Shown here one piece after another: positions 18,433-25,947 of a stretch of DNA of 64,000 nucleotides (position 1 is its first letter; each line of letters begins with the position of its first letter). A model generated the notes under the pieces. It was not told the origin of the DNA and did not search any database. It saw only the letters and a program-made list of their open reading frames with translations. This DNA is from GCA-2731375 sp002731375. Its GTDB lineage: Bacteria > Pseudomonadota > Alphaproteobacteria > GCA-2731375. The position numbers and the translations under genes are program-made. The DNA lies in NCBI GenBank assembly GCA_030752605.1, contig JASMDX010000078.1, forward strand, positions 4,458 to 68,457, in the 5' to 3' direction.

Positions 18433-19085
18433 TGGGTTTTTCCTTTCGGACCCATGAATACGGCGCATTCCGCCAATTGTACTGATCTTTGCAGTTCGGC
18501 ATACGGCGGGCGGACGTGTTGAACAAGGAAAAAATTAGGCTGATTTCCGGTATGCGTGATGGCGACAACGAAGCGGGCCTTCTGGCCTGGCGTGACGCGC
18601 CCTCTGGTGAAGCGGATCACATCGCGCGGTTCCGTCAAATCCTCGACCATGGCAAAACTGTCGGAGCGGAAAGGCCGGTTCGCCTGCGACTTCTGCGCAA
18701 ATGATAAACCATCGTAATAGTCGCTGCCCTGGCCGCTCTTGAACTCCAGCTCCAGGGCATAGTAATTCCAGGCTTGTTCCGTCCGGTTAATCACTACTTT
18801 TTGCAAGGCGAAGCCCACGGCGTGCATGGTTTTGATGCGGCTGCCGAAATCCTCCGACTGGATATTGATGCCAACCACGACTTCGCCATCACCAAAGACT
18901 TCCTCCACCAAGATGAAGGGATCATCTAGGCTGCCTGTGCCTGATGCCGCCAACAGGCGGAAATTGTCCGTTGCCTCGGAAAAGGTAATGCCCGACAGCG
19001 AAATGAAACCGGCAGCCGTGGCCGAATTGCCGTGGGCAGCCACGGTCAAGGCCGTCAAGGCTCCCAGAAAAGGGCATATCCGCAT
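18420..19085 (-). CDS. Secreted hypothetical protein, about 221 aa
   Basis: The N-terminus from ATG 19085 is a plausible signal peptide: a short basic start, a hydrophobic core (FLGALTALTVAA) and small residues before about position 26 (SATAAG). The frame is open to 19109, which would only lengthen the n-region. The mature part is rich in beta-strand-like alternation, with few cysteines; I do not recognise a family. The end overlaps the next gene by 13 bases. It starts a four-gene cluster with the coiled-coil protein and two EamA transporters, so it may act in the envelope. Confidence 0.7.
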   Translation of the reverse strand: MRICPFLGALTALTVAAHGNSATAAGFISLSGITFSEATDNFRLLAASGTGSLDDPFILVEEVFGDGEVVVGINIQSEDFGSRIKTMHAVGFALQKVVINRTEQAWNYYALELEFKSGQGSDYYDGLSFAQKSQANRPFRSDSFAMVEDLTEPRDVIRFTRGRVTPGQKARFVVAITHTGNQPNFFLVQHVRPPYAELQRSVQLAECAVFMGPKGKTQCRR

Positions 19086-19170
19086 AAAATGAGCGATCCA
19101 TGCAAGCATTCGCCATTGTTCCCGGCTGCGGCGCCCAGGTCAAAACTTCGCTGCGCCCATGGATGCAGCC

Positions 19171-19851
19171 TCAACCGACCCAGCCGCCGGCGAAAGGGAT
19201 CACCTGGCCGACGAAGAAATCACTGTCATTACCGGCCAGGAACAGCGCCAGTGCACAATCTTCCTCGGCCCGGGCCAGGCGGCCCAAGGGGACTTCCCGT
19301 TTCAGATTGGCCTGAAACTTGGGGTTTTCCTGCAGGCTTTCGGGATAATAGACGTCGCTCTCCACCCAGTTTTGTGCGATCAGGTTCATCTGGATGTTGT
19401 CGCGGGCCAGTTCAGTGCCCACCGAGCGCACATATCCCGCCTGGGCCCCACGCGCGGCGGTATAGGCGGCCAGCCGAGCGATCCCCCGCAAAGGCGTCGC
19501 ACTGCCATAGACGATAATCTTGCCCGCCCCACGCTCGATCATTTGCGGTGCCACCTCGCGTACCAGCCGATGCAGGGGATGTACCATGACGTCGAAGGCG
19601 TTGGCCCAGATCTCGTCATCCACATCTGCCACGGCGGTGCCGTGATGATTGGGCGCGGCCAGATTGGCCAGCAGAATATCCACGGTGCCGACTTCGGCTA
19701 CGATACGGGCGGCGGCTCCGTCCTCGGTCAGGTCGCTAACGTCCGCGATGACCTCGGCGCCCGCCTCGCGAAAAGTCGCCACGCTTTGCGGCCCCATGTA
19801 ATCGCCCGCCTGGGTTACTAAGACCCGCTTGCCCGCCAATTTACCCGTCAT
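19171..19851 (-). CDS. Halohydrin dehalogenase-like SDR-fold protein
   Basis: A 226-residue SDR-fold protein in which the NAD(P)-binding glycine motif is replaced. It reads T13-QAGD-Y18-M-G20, matching T-x4-[FY]-x-G, the halide-pocket motif of halohydrin dehalogenases. The active site is S117-x12-Y130-x3-R134, with Arg in place of the SDR Lys: the second diagnostic motif of that family. The segment SATPLRGIARLAAYTAAR and the end GQVIPFAGGWVG resemble HheC closely from memory. Such enzymes close vicinal haloalcohols to epoxides and open epoxides with small anions. The frame is open to 19938, but ATG 19851 places the first strand as in HheC. It is divergent from the molybdoenzyme at 19981. Confidence 0.82.
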   Translation of the reverse strand: MTGKLAGKRVLVTQAGDYMGPQSVATFREAGAEVIADVSDLTEDGAAARIVAEVGTVDILLANLAAPNHHGTAVADVDDEIWANAFDVMVHPLHRLVREVAPQMIERGAGKIIVYGSATPLRGIARLAAYTAARGAQAGYVRSVGTELARDNIQMNLIAQNWVESDVYYPESLQENPKFQANLKREVPLGRLARAEEDCALALFLAGNDSDFFVGQVIPFAGGWVG

Positions 19852-19980
19852 GCCACTGCCCAATCGCTTGTTCCAAACCGCTGTGGCATGGTAGCCCGCC
19901 GTGCGGGGGAAATCATTGATTTTCCAGCGCCGTTTCACCGTCTATAGTCAGCTGCAGCTTGAATGATGGGGATATAGCTG

Positions 19981-22197
19981 ATGTCCGTGCAAACAATATA
20001 CGAAGCGCCGCGTCCGGCAGCGAAGCCGGGAGAAACCGTCGTGACCTCGACCTGTGGTCACAATTGTGGCGGCCGCTGTGTGGTCAATGCCCATGTGCGC
20101 GACGGCCGCATTGCCCGCATATCAACCGATACACGGCGTTGGAACGCAGAGCATCCGCCCCTGCCGGCCTGTGCCAGAGGCGTTGGCCAGATTGAGTACA
20201 CATATCATCCCGACCGTCTGAAATACCCCATGCGTCGCACCGGCCCGAGGGGTTCGGGCCAATACGTGCGGATTTCCTGGGACGAGGCCTTGGATGAAAT
20301 CGCATCGCAGTTGCTGCGGGTGCGCGAGACATATGGCAATGCCGCGATCCTGGATGGGTCTCGATCGGGCAGCACATCCATGTTGCATAACCGGGGGCCG
20401 GCGAAGCGTTTCCTTGGCATGTTTGGCGGCTATACCAATTTGTGGTCGAACATGTCGGCGGAGGCGGAGGTTTTCGCTGTGCGCATGACGTTTGGTCCCG
20501 ACCGCATTTACAAGGAGGCGGGCCGGGAACCCACCGACTATGTCAATTCCAAGCTGATCTGGATGTGGGGTTGGAGCCCCGGCGACGGTCACTTCGGCAC
20601 CACCACGACAGCCTATTTAAAGCAGGCCAAGGAACAAGGTGTCCGCATCGTTTGTATTGACCCCCGCCGCAACCGCACGTCGCGTCAGCTGGCGGATGAG
20701 CATATCTTTATCCGTCCCTCGACAGATGCCGCCGCGCTGATCGCCATAACCCATGTGATCGTCACGGAGGGGTTGCACGATCAGACTTTTTGCGACCGCT
20801 TCGTCCTCGGCTTTGACGAGGCGGGACTGCCCGAGGGCGCGCCGGCGGGCGCATCCTACAAATCCTATTTGCTGGGCGAGAGCGATGGCATCGCCAAAAC
20901 GCCGGAATGGGCGGCGGCGATTACCGGCATTTCGGCGGCCGCCATCCGGCGTTTGGCCATTGAGTTCGGCAGCACCAAGCCCGCCGCGCTACAGACCGGC
21001 TATGCGCCTGGCCGCACTGCCTTTGGCGAGCAGTTTCACCGGGCCGCCTACGCGCTGGCGGCGATTACGGGGAATACGGGTGTGATCGGCGGTAACTCCG
21101 GCGTTAGCAACGGGGCCACAGGCCGCGGTGCCATGGGTGGTTTTTTGGCCGGGAAAAATCCAATCGATGCGGTGGTTTCGGCACCGCTGCTGGCGGATTT
21201 GCTGGAAAAGGGTAAAAGCGGCGGTTATCCGGCGGATATCAAACTAATCTATTCCGCCGGTGGCAACCTCTTTAACCAGTGCCCCAACGCGGCCAAGGTG
21301 GCAGATAATCTGGATGGCGTGGAATTTATCGTGGGCCAGGATCATTTTCTCACCCCGACCACGCGCCATGCCGATATTGTGCTGCCCGCGACAACATTTT
21401 GGGAGAGAAATGACGTCCACACCCCCTGGGCCGGCGCGGGCCACTACGCCATATTCATGAACCGGGCCATCGAACCCGTGCACGAATGCCGCAATGACCT
21501 GGATATATTCGCGGATTTGGCGGAACGCGTCGGCATCGAAGGCTACAACGATAAGGACGAGGATACCCTGTTGCGTGAGCTGTCGGCGCCGGCGGTGGAT
21601 GACTTCGATACCTTCAAGGCCCTGGGCGTCGCCCGTTTTCCGGCGCCGGAGGATGCCGTCGCTTTCAGCCAGCAGATCAACGATCCGGACAATCATAAGT
21701 TCTCGACCCCATCCGGTAAGATTGAGGTTTATTGCACCACCCTGGCCGACAATCCCGACCCCTACGGTCTGGGCGCCATGGCGCCAATCCCCACATGGGT
21801 GCCGCACTTGGATGCGGACGCGGCGTATCCCCTGCAAATGTGCAGCGCCAAGTCCCGCTCCCGCACCCATTCAGTGCACGCCAACCAGGAAAAGCTGAGC
21901 AAGGTCGATCCCGATTATGTCTGGATGCATCCAAGGGATGCGGATGTCAGGGGCATTCATGATGGCCAGATGGTCAAGGTCGTCTCGGCACATGGCGCGA
22001 CCATTTTGCCCGCCAAGGTAACCGAAGACATGGCGCCTGGCGTCACCTCCATGAACGAAGGCGCCTGGTTTACCCCGAATGAAGATGGCGTCGATACCGA
22101 AGGCTGCGCCAATGCGGTCACGGCGGATGTCTCGGCCCCATGCGGGGCCACGACCTACAACACGAACTTCGTTGAGGTTCGTCCGGTCAATATTTAG
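19981..22197 (+). CDS. Molybdopterin-dependent oxidoreductase, DMSO reductase family
   Basis: A 738-residue catalytic subunit. A [4Fe-4S] site is seen at C25-x3-C29-x3-C33 and C64, as in DmsA-like enzymes. The bis-pterin fold is supported by VRISWDEALDEIASQLLRVR, the IWMWGWSPGDGHFG stretch and the dinucleotide-binding C-terminal domain (YPLQMCSAKSRSRTHSVHAN). NMSAE near the expected metal-ligand position suggests a serine ligand. There is no twin-arginine signal, and no electron-transfer or membrane subunit follows, so it may be a soluble cytoplasmic enzyme. The nearest gene is the divergent halohydrin dehalogenase-like protein. Substrate unknown. Confidence 0.88.
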   Translation: MSVQTIYEAPRPAAKPGETVVTSTCGHNCGGRCVVNAHVRDGRIARISTDTRRWNAEHPPLPACARGVGQIEYTYHPDRLKYPMRRTGPRGSGQYVRISWDEALDEIASQLLRVRETYGNAAILDGSRSGSTSMLHNRGPAKRFLGMFGGYTNLWSNMSAEAEVFAVRMTFGPDRIYKEAGREPTDYVNSKLIWMWGWSPGDGHFGTTTTAYLKQAKEQGVRIVCIDPRRNRTSRQLADEHIFIRPSTDAAALIAITHVIVTEGLHDQTFCDRFVLGFDEAGLPEGAPAGASYKSYLLGESDGIAKTPEWAAAITGISAAAIRRLAIEFGSTKPAALQTGYAPGRTAFGEQFHRAAYALAAITGNTGVIGGNSGVSNGATGRGAMGGFLAGKNPIDAVVSAPLLADLLEKGKSGGYPADIKLIYSAGGNLFNQCPNAAKVADNLDGVEFIVGQDHFLTPTTRHADIVLPATTFWERNDVHTPWAGAGHYAIFMNRAIEPVHECRNDLDIFADLAERVGIEGYNDKDEDTLLRELSAPAVDDFDTFKALGVARFPAPEDAVAFSQQINDPDNHKFSTPSGKIEVYCTTLADNPDPYGLGAMAPIPTWVPHLDADAAYPLQMCSAKSRSRTHSVHANQEKLSKVDPDYVWMHPRDADVRGIHDGQMVKVVSAHGATILPAKVTEDMAPGVTSMNEGAWFTPNEDGVDTEGCANAVTADVSAPCGATTYNTNFVEVRPVNI

Positions 22198-22207
22198 CGG
22201 ACGCGGT

Positions 22208-22360
22208 CTAGGTCGTCTTTATTAGGGTCTTGAGGTAGGCCCTGTCTTCCGCGCTCCAGGCGCCAGGGTCCTCGTCATGGGCGTGGGCGGCGTATAGTTC
22301 CATCAGCCTCCAGACTTCGGCTTCAGTTTCGGCGACGACGTAGCCCGGGCAAGCATCCAT
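22208..22360 (-). CDS. Small protein, 50 aa, possibly related to DUF1059
   Basis: A short minus-strand frame from ATG 22360 to TAG 22208, too short for usual ORF lists. It reads CPGYVVAETEAEVWRLMELY followed by AAHAH, resembling the C-x-x-Y-V-V...T-E-x-E-V...H pattern of small DUF1059 proteins, but is shorter at the N-terminus; a stop lies two codons upstream of the ATG. It may be a remnant. It is convergent with the molybdoenzyme gene. Confidence 0.4.
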   Translation of the reverse strand: MDACPGYVVAETEAEVWRLMELYAAHAHDEDPGAWSAEDRAYLKTLIKTT

Positions 22361-22435
22361 TTCTGGTTAGTCCTAGCAGGCGTAGGAATATGTCGCAGTC
22401 ATTTCTTGCTCCCGATTGCCCGTGAAAAGAACACT

Positions 22436-22575
22436 TTATTCAGGGAATTTCTGGTAGCGCCTCAGTTCATCGTCCAGCAGGACCCAAGGCAATTGATGGT
22501 CCAAATACACATTGCTAGTGGGCTTGGCGAAGCCGGGATCATCAAGAGTGGAGGCAAGCACCGCGATATCGGTCA
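22436..22575 (-). pseudogene. C-terminal remnant of a GFA-family protein
   Basis: The minus-strand frame ending at 22436 reads VLASTLDDPGFAKPTSNVYL and then PWVLLDDELRRYQKFPE before its stop. This is the C-terminal pattern of the glutathione-dependent formaldehyde-activating (GFA) family: LDDP, then a Pro-Trp-Val, then the short tail. The cysteine-rich zinc-binding N-terminal part is absent. Upstream it runs directly into a LysR remnant on the opposite strand; the junction lies around 22560-22580. Confidence 0.55.
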
Positions 22576-22781
22576 CGCATATGTCGGGGAATCTGATCAT
22601 GGAAGCGGTTAAGCGGGATGATGGCATCATCTACACCGCGCGCTCCTGGGTCGAGGCAGAGATCCGGTCAGGTCAACTTACGGAGTTGTTTGTGGATCCG
22701 GCGTTCGGTACCTATTTTATTCAGACCCGCCCTGGAGTTATGCGGACGGCGGTGAAGTTATTTGTGAACTGGCTGAAGTAG
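22563..22781 (+). pseudogene. C-terminal remnant of a LysR-family regulator
   Basis: The plus-strand frame ending at 22781 reads IMEAVKRDDGIIYTARSWVE, EIRSGQLTELFVDP and VKLFVNWLK. These are the last strands and helix of a LysR effector-binding domain (AxxGxGI, G-x-L-x-x-L, final F-x-x-W-L). The DNA-binding domain and most of the effector domain are missing, and no start is credible. It is a gene end left after deletion. Confidence 0.6.
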
Positions 22782-22812
22782 CAATAGACCAATCAGGCCC
22801 AGAGCACATACA

Positions 22813-23712
22813 TCAAGCGGCGTTGCCGTTTCCGTCCGGCACCATGGCGATCAAGTCTTCCAGGCAGGCGTCGATTGTTCGATCCGTGGTGTCCAGGGTG
22901 GCGTCCGCCTTGCGGTAGAGGTTTTCCCGGCCAATCAGGATGCGGCGTAAATCATCCATGGCTTCGCGGTTGCCGGCCATGGGCCGTTGATCGCCTTGGG
23001 CCGCGACACGGGCCATATGTTCTTCCGGCGAGGCCTGAAGCCAGATCGTATGACAAGACGAGAGCAGACGCTCGTATGTGCCTGCCTCGGCTACCAGACC
23101 GCCGCCGGTTTCAATTACCGCTCTTGGGTGGGTCTCGATCACCTGTTCCAGGCATTGCCGTTCCAGCCTGCGGAAAGCGGTTTGGCCAAGGAGGTCAAAA
23201 ATTTCGTCCTGACCCATGCCGGCGGCTTCTTCGATCTCCTTGTTCAACTGCACGAAGGGCAAATCCAGGCGTTTGGCCAGAGCCCGGCCCAGGGTGCTCT
23301 TGCCCGCGCCGCGCAGGCCGATCAGGGCGACGCGGTCGCTGTTCTCGGTCTCAGGCGTGTAGCGTTGCCGTAGGTCCCGGTGCAACTCAGCCAGATCATC
23401 GCTGCCAAGATCAGCCAACTGCTCCAGGATCAGAGACAGTTCCACTGGCCGGTCCGGGCCATCGTGGACCAGTTCGGATAGGGCCAGGTTCATCGCTGCC
23501 GCGATCTGGCGCAGTAGGATGATCGAAACATTACCCCGGCCGCTTTCCAGTTGTGCCAGATAACGCTCCGATACGCTGGATTGGGCCGACAAGATCTTCC
23601 GCGTCATGCCGCACCGTGACCTCGCACTCCGCACCCGGTCGCCCAACAGCGCCAAATAACGCTCATCATCGCGCTCTCTGTCCGCTTGGTCCTGCAAGGT
23701 TCCGCGCCGCAT
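22813..23712 (-). CDS. boxR: BoxR/BzdR-type regulator: HTH plus shikimate kinase-like domain
   Basis: Transcriptional regulator of the aerobic benzoate box pathway. An XRE-type helix-turn-helix lies at about residues 20-80 of the 299-residue product (QSSVSERYLAQLESGRGNVS), and the C-terminal 170 residues form a shikimate kinase-like domain with Walker A GLRGAGKST and an ETGGGLV motif. In BzdR/BoxR this domain binds benzoyl-CoA. The frame opens at a TTG (23730), but ATG 23712 with GGTGG before it is preferred. It is divergent from the flavodoxin-ligase genes, and the shared gap holds several TGCA sites. It most likely represses the box genes in the absence of benzoyl-CoA. Confidence 0.93.
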   Translation of the reverse strand: MRRGTLQDQADRERDDERYLALLGDRVRSARSRCGMTRKILSAQSSVSERYLAQLESGRGNVSIILLRQIAAAMNLALSELVHDGPDRPVELSLILEQLADLGSDDLAELHRDLRQRYTPETENSDRVALIGLRGAGKSTLGRALAKRLDLPFVQLNKEIEEAAGMGQDEIFDLLGQTAFRRLERQCLEQVIETHPRAVIETGGGLVAEAGTYERLLSSCHTIWLQASPEEHMARVAAQGDQRPMAGNREAMDDLRRILIGRENLYRKADATLDTTDRTIDACLEDLIAMVPDGNGNAA

Positions 23713-23738
23713 GGTTCCACCAACTCGCAAGTGCTTTT

Positions 23739-23805
23739 TGCATCACATGTATATGCATTATAATTCTTTTTATTTGTTTATGGAACAAAAAATGCAGTAT
23801 AAATC
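23739..23805. promoter_or_regulatory. Candidate BoxR operator region with three TGCA sites
   Basis: Three TGCA sites lie in the AT-rich gap between boxR and the flavodoxin gene: 23739-23742, TGCATTATAATTC at 23754-23766 and TGCAGTATAAATC at 23793-23805. The second matches the boxCB operator core (TGCATTATAATGC) at 12 of 13 bases, and the third is similar. TATAAT is readable on both strands inside the second site, so it may overlap the -10 boxes of both divergent promoters. TGCA repeats are known in BzdR operators. Confidence 0.6.
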
Positions 23806-23844
23806 ACTATTATGAATTTGGCGTTGTGGGTATTGGGGAAATGT

Positions 23845-24303
23845 ATGGCAAAGGCTATTACCATACTGGTCGGCACGATTACGGGGACCGCTGAACTGGT
23901 GGCGGACGATGTGAAACCGGTTCTGGCGGCGGCGGGTTATGAGGTTGAAATTCTGGACATGGACGGTTTGACCCAGGATGTCCTGCTGGATAATGAATTG
24001 GTGCTGATTTGTACCTCCACATATGGTCAGGGCGACGTGCCTGATAACGCCGTGGATTTTTTTGAGCAATTGGATGTGATGCAGCCGGATCTTTCCGGTC
24101 TGCGCTTTGGCGTCATTGGCTTGGGTGACAGCACCTACGCCGACACCTACAATCAAGGTGGCGCGAGGTTTGACACCCTGTTGCGCGAGTTGGGCGCCGA
24201 AAGGGTCGGCGAGGTCATGGCCCATAATGCCTCAAGCGATGAACTGCCGGAAGAAGCGGGCGTCGCCTGGGCTAGGGAATGGGTCAAGATATTGACCAAA
24301 TAG
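23845..24303 (+). CDS. Flavodoxin, 152 aa
   Basis: Flavodoxin fold with the FMN phosphate loop GTITGTAELVADDV at the N-terminus and the aromatic FMN loops STYGQGDVPDNA and GLGDSTYADTYNQGG. It is a small soluble single-electron carrier. ATG 23845 follows a GGGGA site and starts right at the first strand; ATG 23812 is in frame but would sit within the operator region. It is followed after 60 bases by the benzoate-CoA ligase and is divergent from boxR, so it is probably induced with the box genes and could feed electrons to BoxB. That role is an inference. Confidence 0.88.
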   Translation: MAKAITILVGTITGTAELVADDVKPVLAAAGYEVEILDMDGLTQDVLLDNELVLICTSTYGQGDVPDNAVDFFEQLDVMQPDLSGLRFGVIGLGDSTYADTYNQGGARFDTLLRELGAERVGEVMAHNASSDELPEEAGVAWAREWVKILTK

Positions 24304-24321
24304 CGATTTTATTTGGCGTCA

Positions 24322-24363
24322 ATGGGAAGCAGTCAATTGGGAAGTAAACGATTGGGAAGCAGC
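24322..24363 (+). repeat. Three 15-bp tandem repeats carrying ribosome-binding-like GGGAAG
   Basis: GGGAAG recurs at 24324, 24339 and 24354, exactly 15 bases apart, in units of the form AATTGGGAAGCAGNC. The period is five codons and the frame runs into the ligase without a stop, so translation from ATG 24322 would add (L/M)GSSQ-LGSKR-LGSS. The last unit places GGGAAG five bases before ATG 24364. Confidence 0.7.
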
Positions 24364-25947
24364 ATGAGCAACTACAGCACCTATAATCTATCCCAGGACC
24401 CCCCTCTGGTCACCGTGCCGTGGGACTACAACGTCGCCGTGGATTTCGTCGACCGCCGGGTTGACGAAGGCTTAGGCGACAAGGTTGCCTTCATCGACGA
24501 CAACGGCGGCCACACCTATGGTGCCTTGCAGGACGGGGTCAACCGCTTTGGCAATGCCTTGGTGGATCTTGGCTTGCAGACGGAACAGCGGGTCATGCTG
24601 CTACAGCTTGATAGTATCGATTTCCCCATCGCATTCTTTGGCGCCATCAAGGCGGGTATGGTCGCTGTGCCGGTCAATACTATGCTGACCACCGACGATT
24701 ATCACTACATGTTGCAGGATTCACGTGCCCGTGCCCTGGTCGTTAGCGCCGAACTTTTGCCGGTCGTGGCCCCGGTTTTGGATCATCTGCCCGAACTGCG
24801 CCATGTCATTGTTTCCGGCGGTGGTGATGCCGGTGGCTATCAAACCATGGCGTCGGCCTTGGCCAGAGGCGCGGTGAACCTAACCCCGGCGGCAACCTCG
24901 GCTGATGATGTGGCCTTCTGGCTCTATTCCTCCGGCTCCACGGGCCGGCCCAAGGGTGCACCGCATCTGCAAAGCGATATGATCAATACCGCCGTCCTGT
25001 ACGGCATGGCGGTTTTGGGCATCCGCGAGGACGACGTGGTTTATTCTGCCGCCAAGCTATTTTTCGCTTATGGCCTGGGTAATGCCCTGACCTTTCCCAT
25101 GGCGGTGGGCGCGACGGCGGTGCTGATGGCCGGACGGCCCTTGCCGGGCGATGTCATGGCTCGGATCAAGGATAACGATGCGACGATCTTCTATGGCGTG
25201 CCTACTTTGTATGCAGGCATCCTGGCGGACGACGGTATTGGCCGCGCGTCATCATCGCCGCGTCTGCGCCATTGTGTGTCCGCAGGCGAGGCTCTGCCCG
25301 AGGATGTTGCCAGGCGTTGGGCGGAACGGTTTGGCGTCGATATTCTGGATGGTATTGGTTCGACCGAACTGCTGCACATCTTTGTTTCCAACCGGCCTGG
25401 GCAGGCGCGTTATGGTTCAACCGGGATGCCGGTGCCGGGCTATCTGTGCCGCCTCACGGACGATGCCGGTGCCGATGTAGCACCGGGAGAGATCGGCGAT
25501 CTTCTGGTTAGTGGGCCGTCGTCGTCGCCCTATTATTGGAACAACCGGGAAAAAAGCATCGCCACATTTGAAGGTGCCTGGACCCGTACCGGCGATAAAT
25601 ACATGTGTGACGAGGACGGCTATTTTGTTTATGCGGGCCGCTCAGACGATATGTTGAAGGTCGGCGGAATCTGGGTTTCGCCGTTCGAGGTTGAATCGGC
25701 TCTGATGAGCCATAAGGACGTGCTCGAAGCCGCCGTGGTCGGCCACGCCGATGAGGCGGACTTGATCAAGCCGAAGGCCTTCGTGGTTCTGACCAGGGGC
25801 GAGGGCGATGGGGAAAAAGGCGTTGAATTGCAGCAGTTCGTCAAGGATATGCTGGCGCCCTACAAATATCCCCGTTGGGTAGAATTCGTCGATGAATTGC
25901 CCAAAACAGCGACCGGCAAGATCCAGAGATTTAAGCTGCGCACCTGA
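24364..25947 (+). CDS. Benzoate-CoA ligase family protein
   Basis: Adenylate-forming enzyme of 527 residues activating benzoate or a close aromatic acid to its CoA thioester, the entry step of the box pathway. The P-loop YSSGSTGRPKGAPH, the aromatic-acid region SAAKLFFAYGLGNALTFP, the A5 motif GIGSTELLHIF and the final PKTATGKIQRFKLR with the catalytic Lys are all present. Length and motifs match benzoate-CoA ligases rather than 4-coumarate ligases. ATG 24364 is chosen, although the frame stays open through a repeat to 24313. The stop overlaps the next start by one base (TGATG). Confidence 0.9.
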   Translation: MSNYSTYNLSQDPPLVTVPWDYNVAVDFVDRRVDEGLGDKVAFIDDNGGHTYGALQDGVNRFGNALVDLGLQTEQRVMLLQLDSIDFPIAFFGAIKAGMVAVPVNTMLTTDDYHYMLQDSRARALVVSAELLPVVAPVLDHLPELRHVIVSGGGDAGGYQTMASALARGAVNLTPAATSADDVAFWLYSSGSTGRPKGAPHLQSDMINTAVLYGMAVLGIREDDVVYSAAKLFFAYGLGNALTFPMAVGATAVLMAGRPLPGDVMARIKDNDATIFYGVPTLYAGILADDGIGRASSSPRLRHCVSAGEALPEDVARRWAERFGVDILDGIGSTELLHIFVSNRPGQARYGSTGMPVPGYLCRLTDDAGADVAPGEIGDLLVSGPSSSPYYWNNREKSIATFEGAWTRTGDKYMCDEDGYFVYAGRSDDMLKVGGIWVSPFEVESALMSHKDVLEAAVVGHADEADLIKPKAFVVLTRGEGDGEKGVELQQFVKDMLAPYKYPRWVEFVDELPKTATGKIQRFKLRT

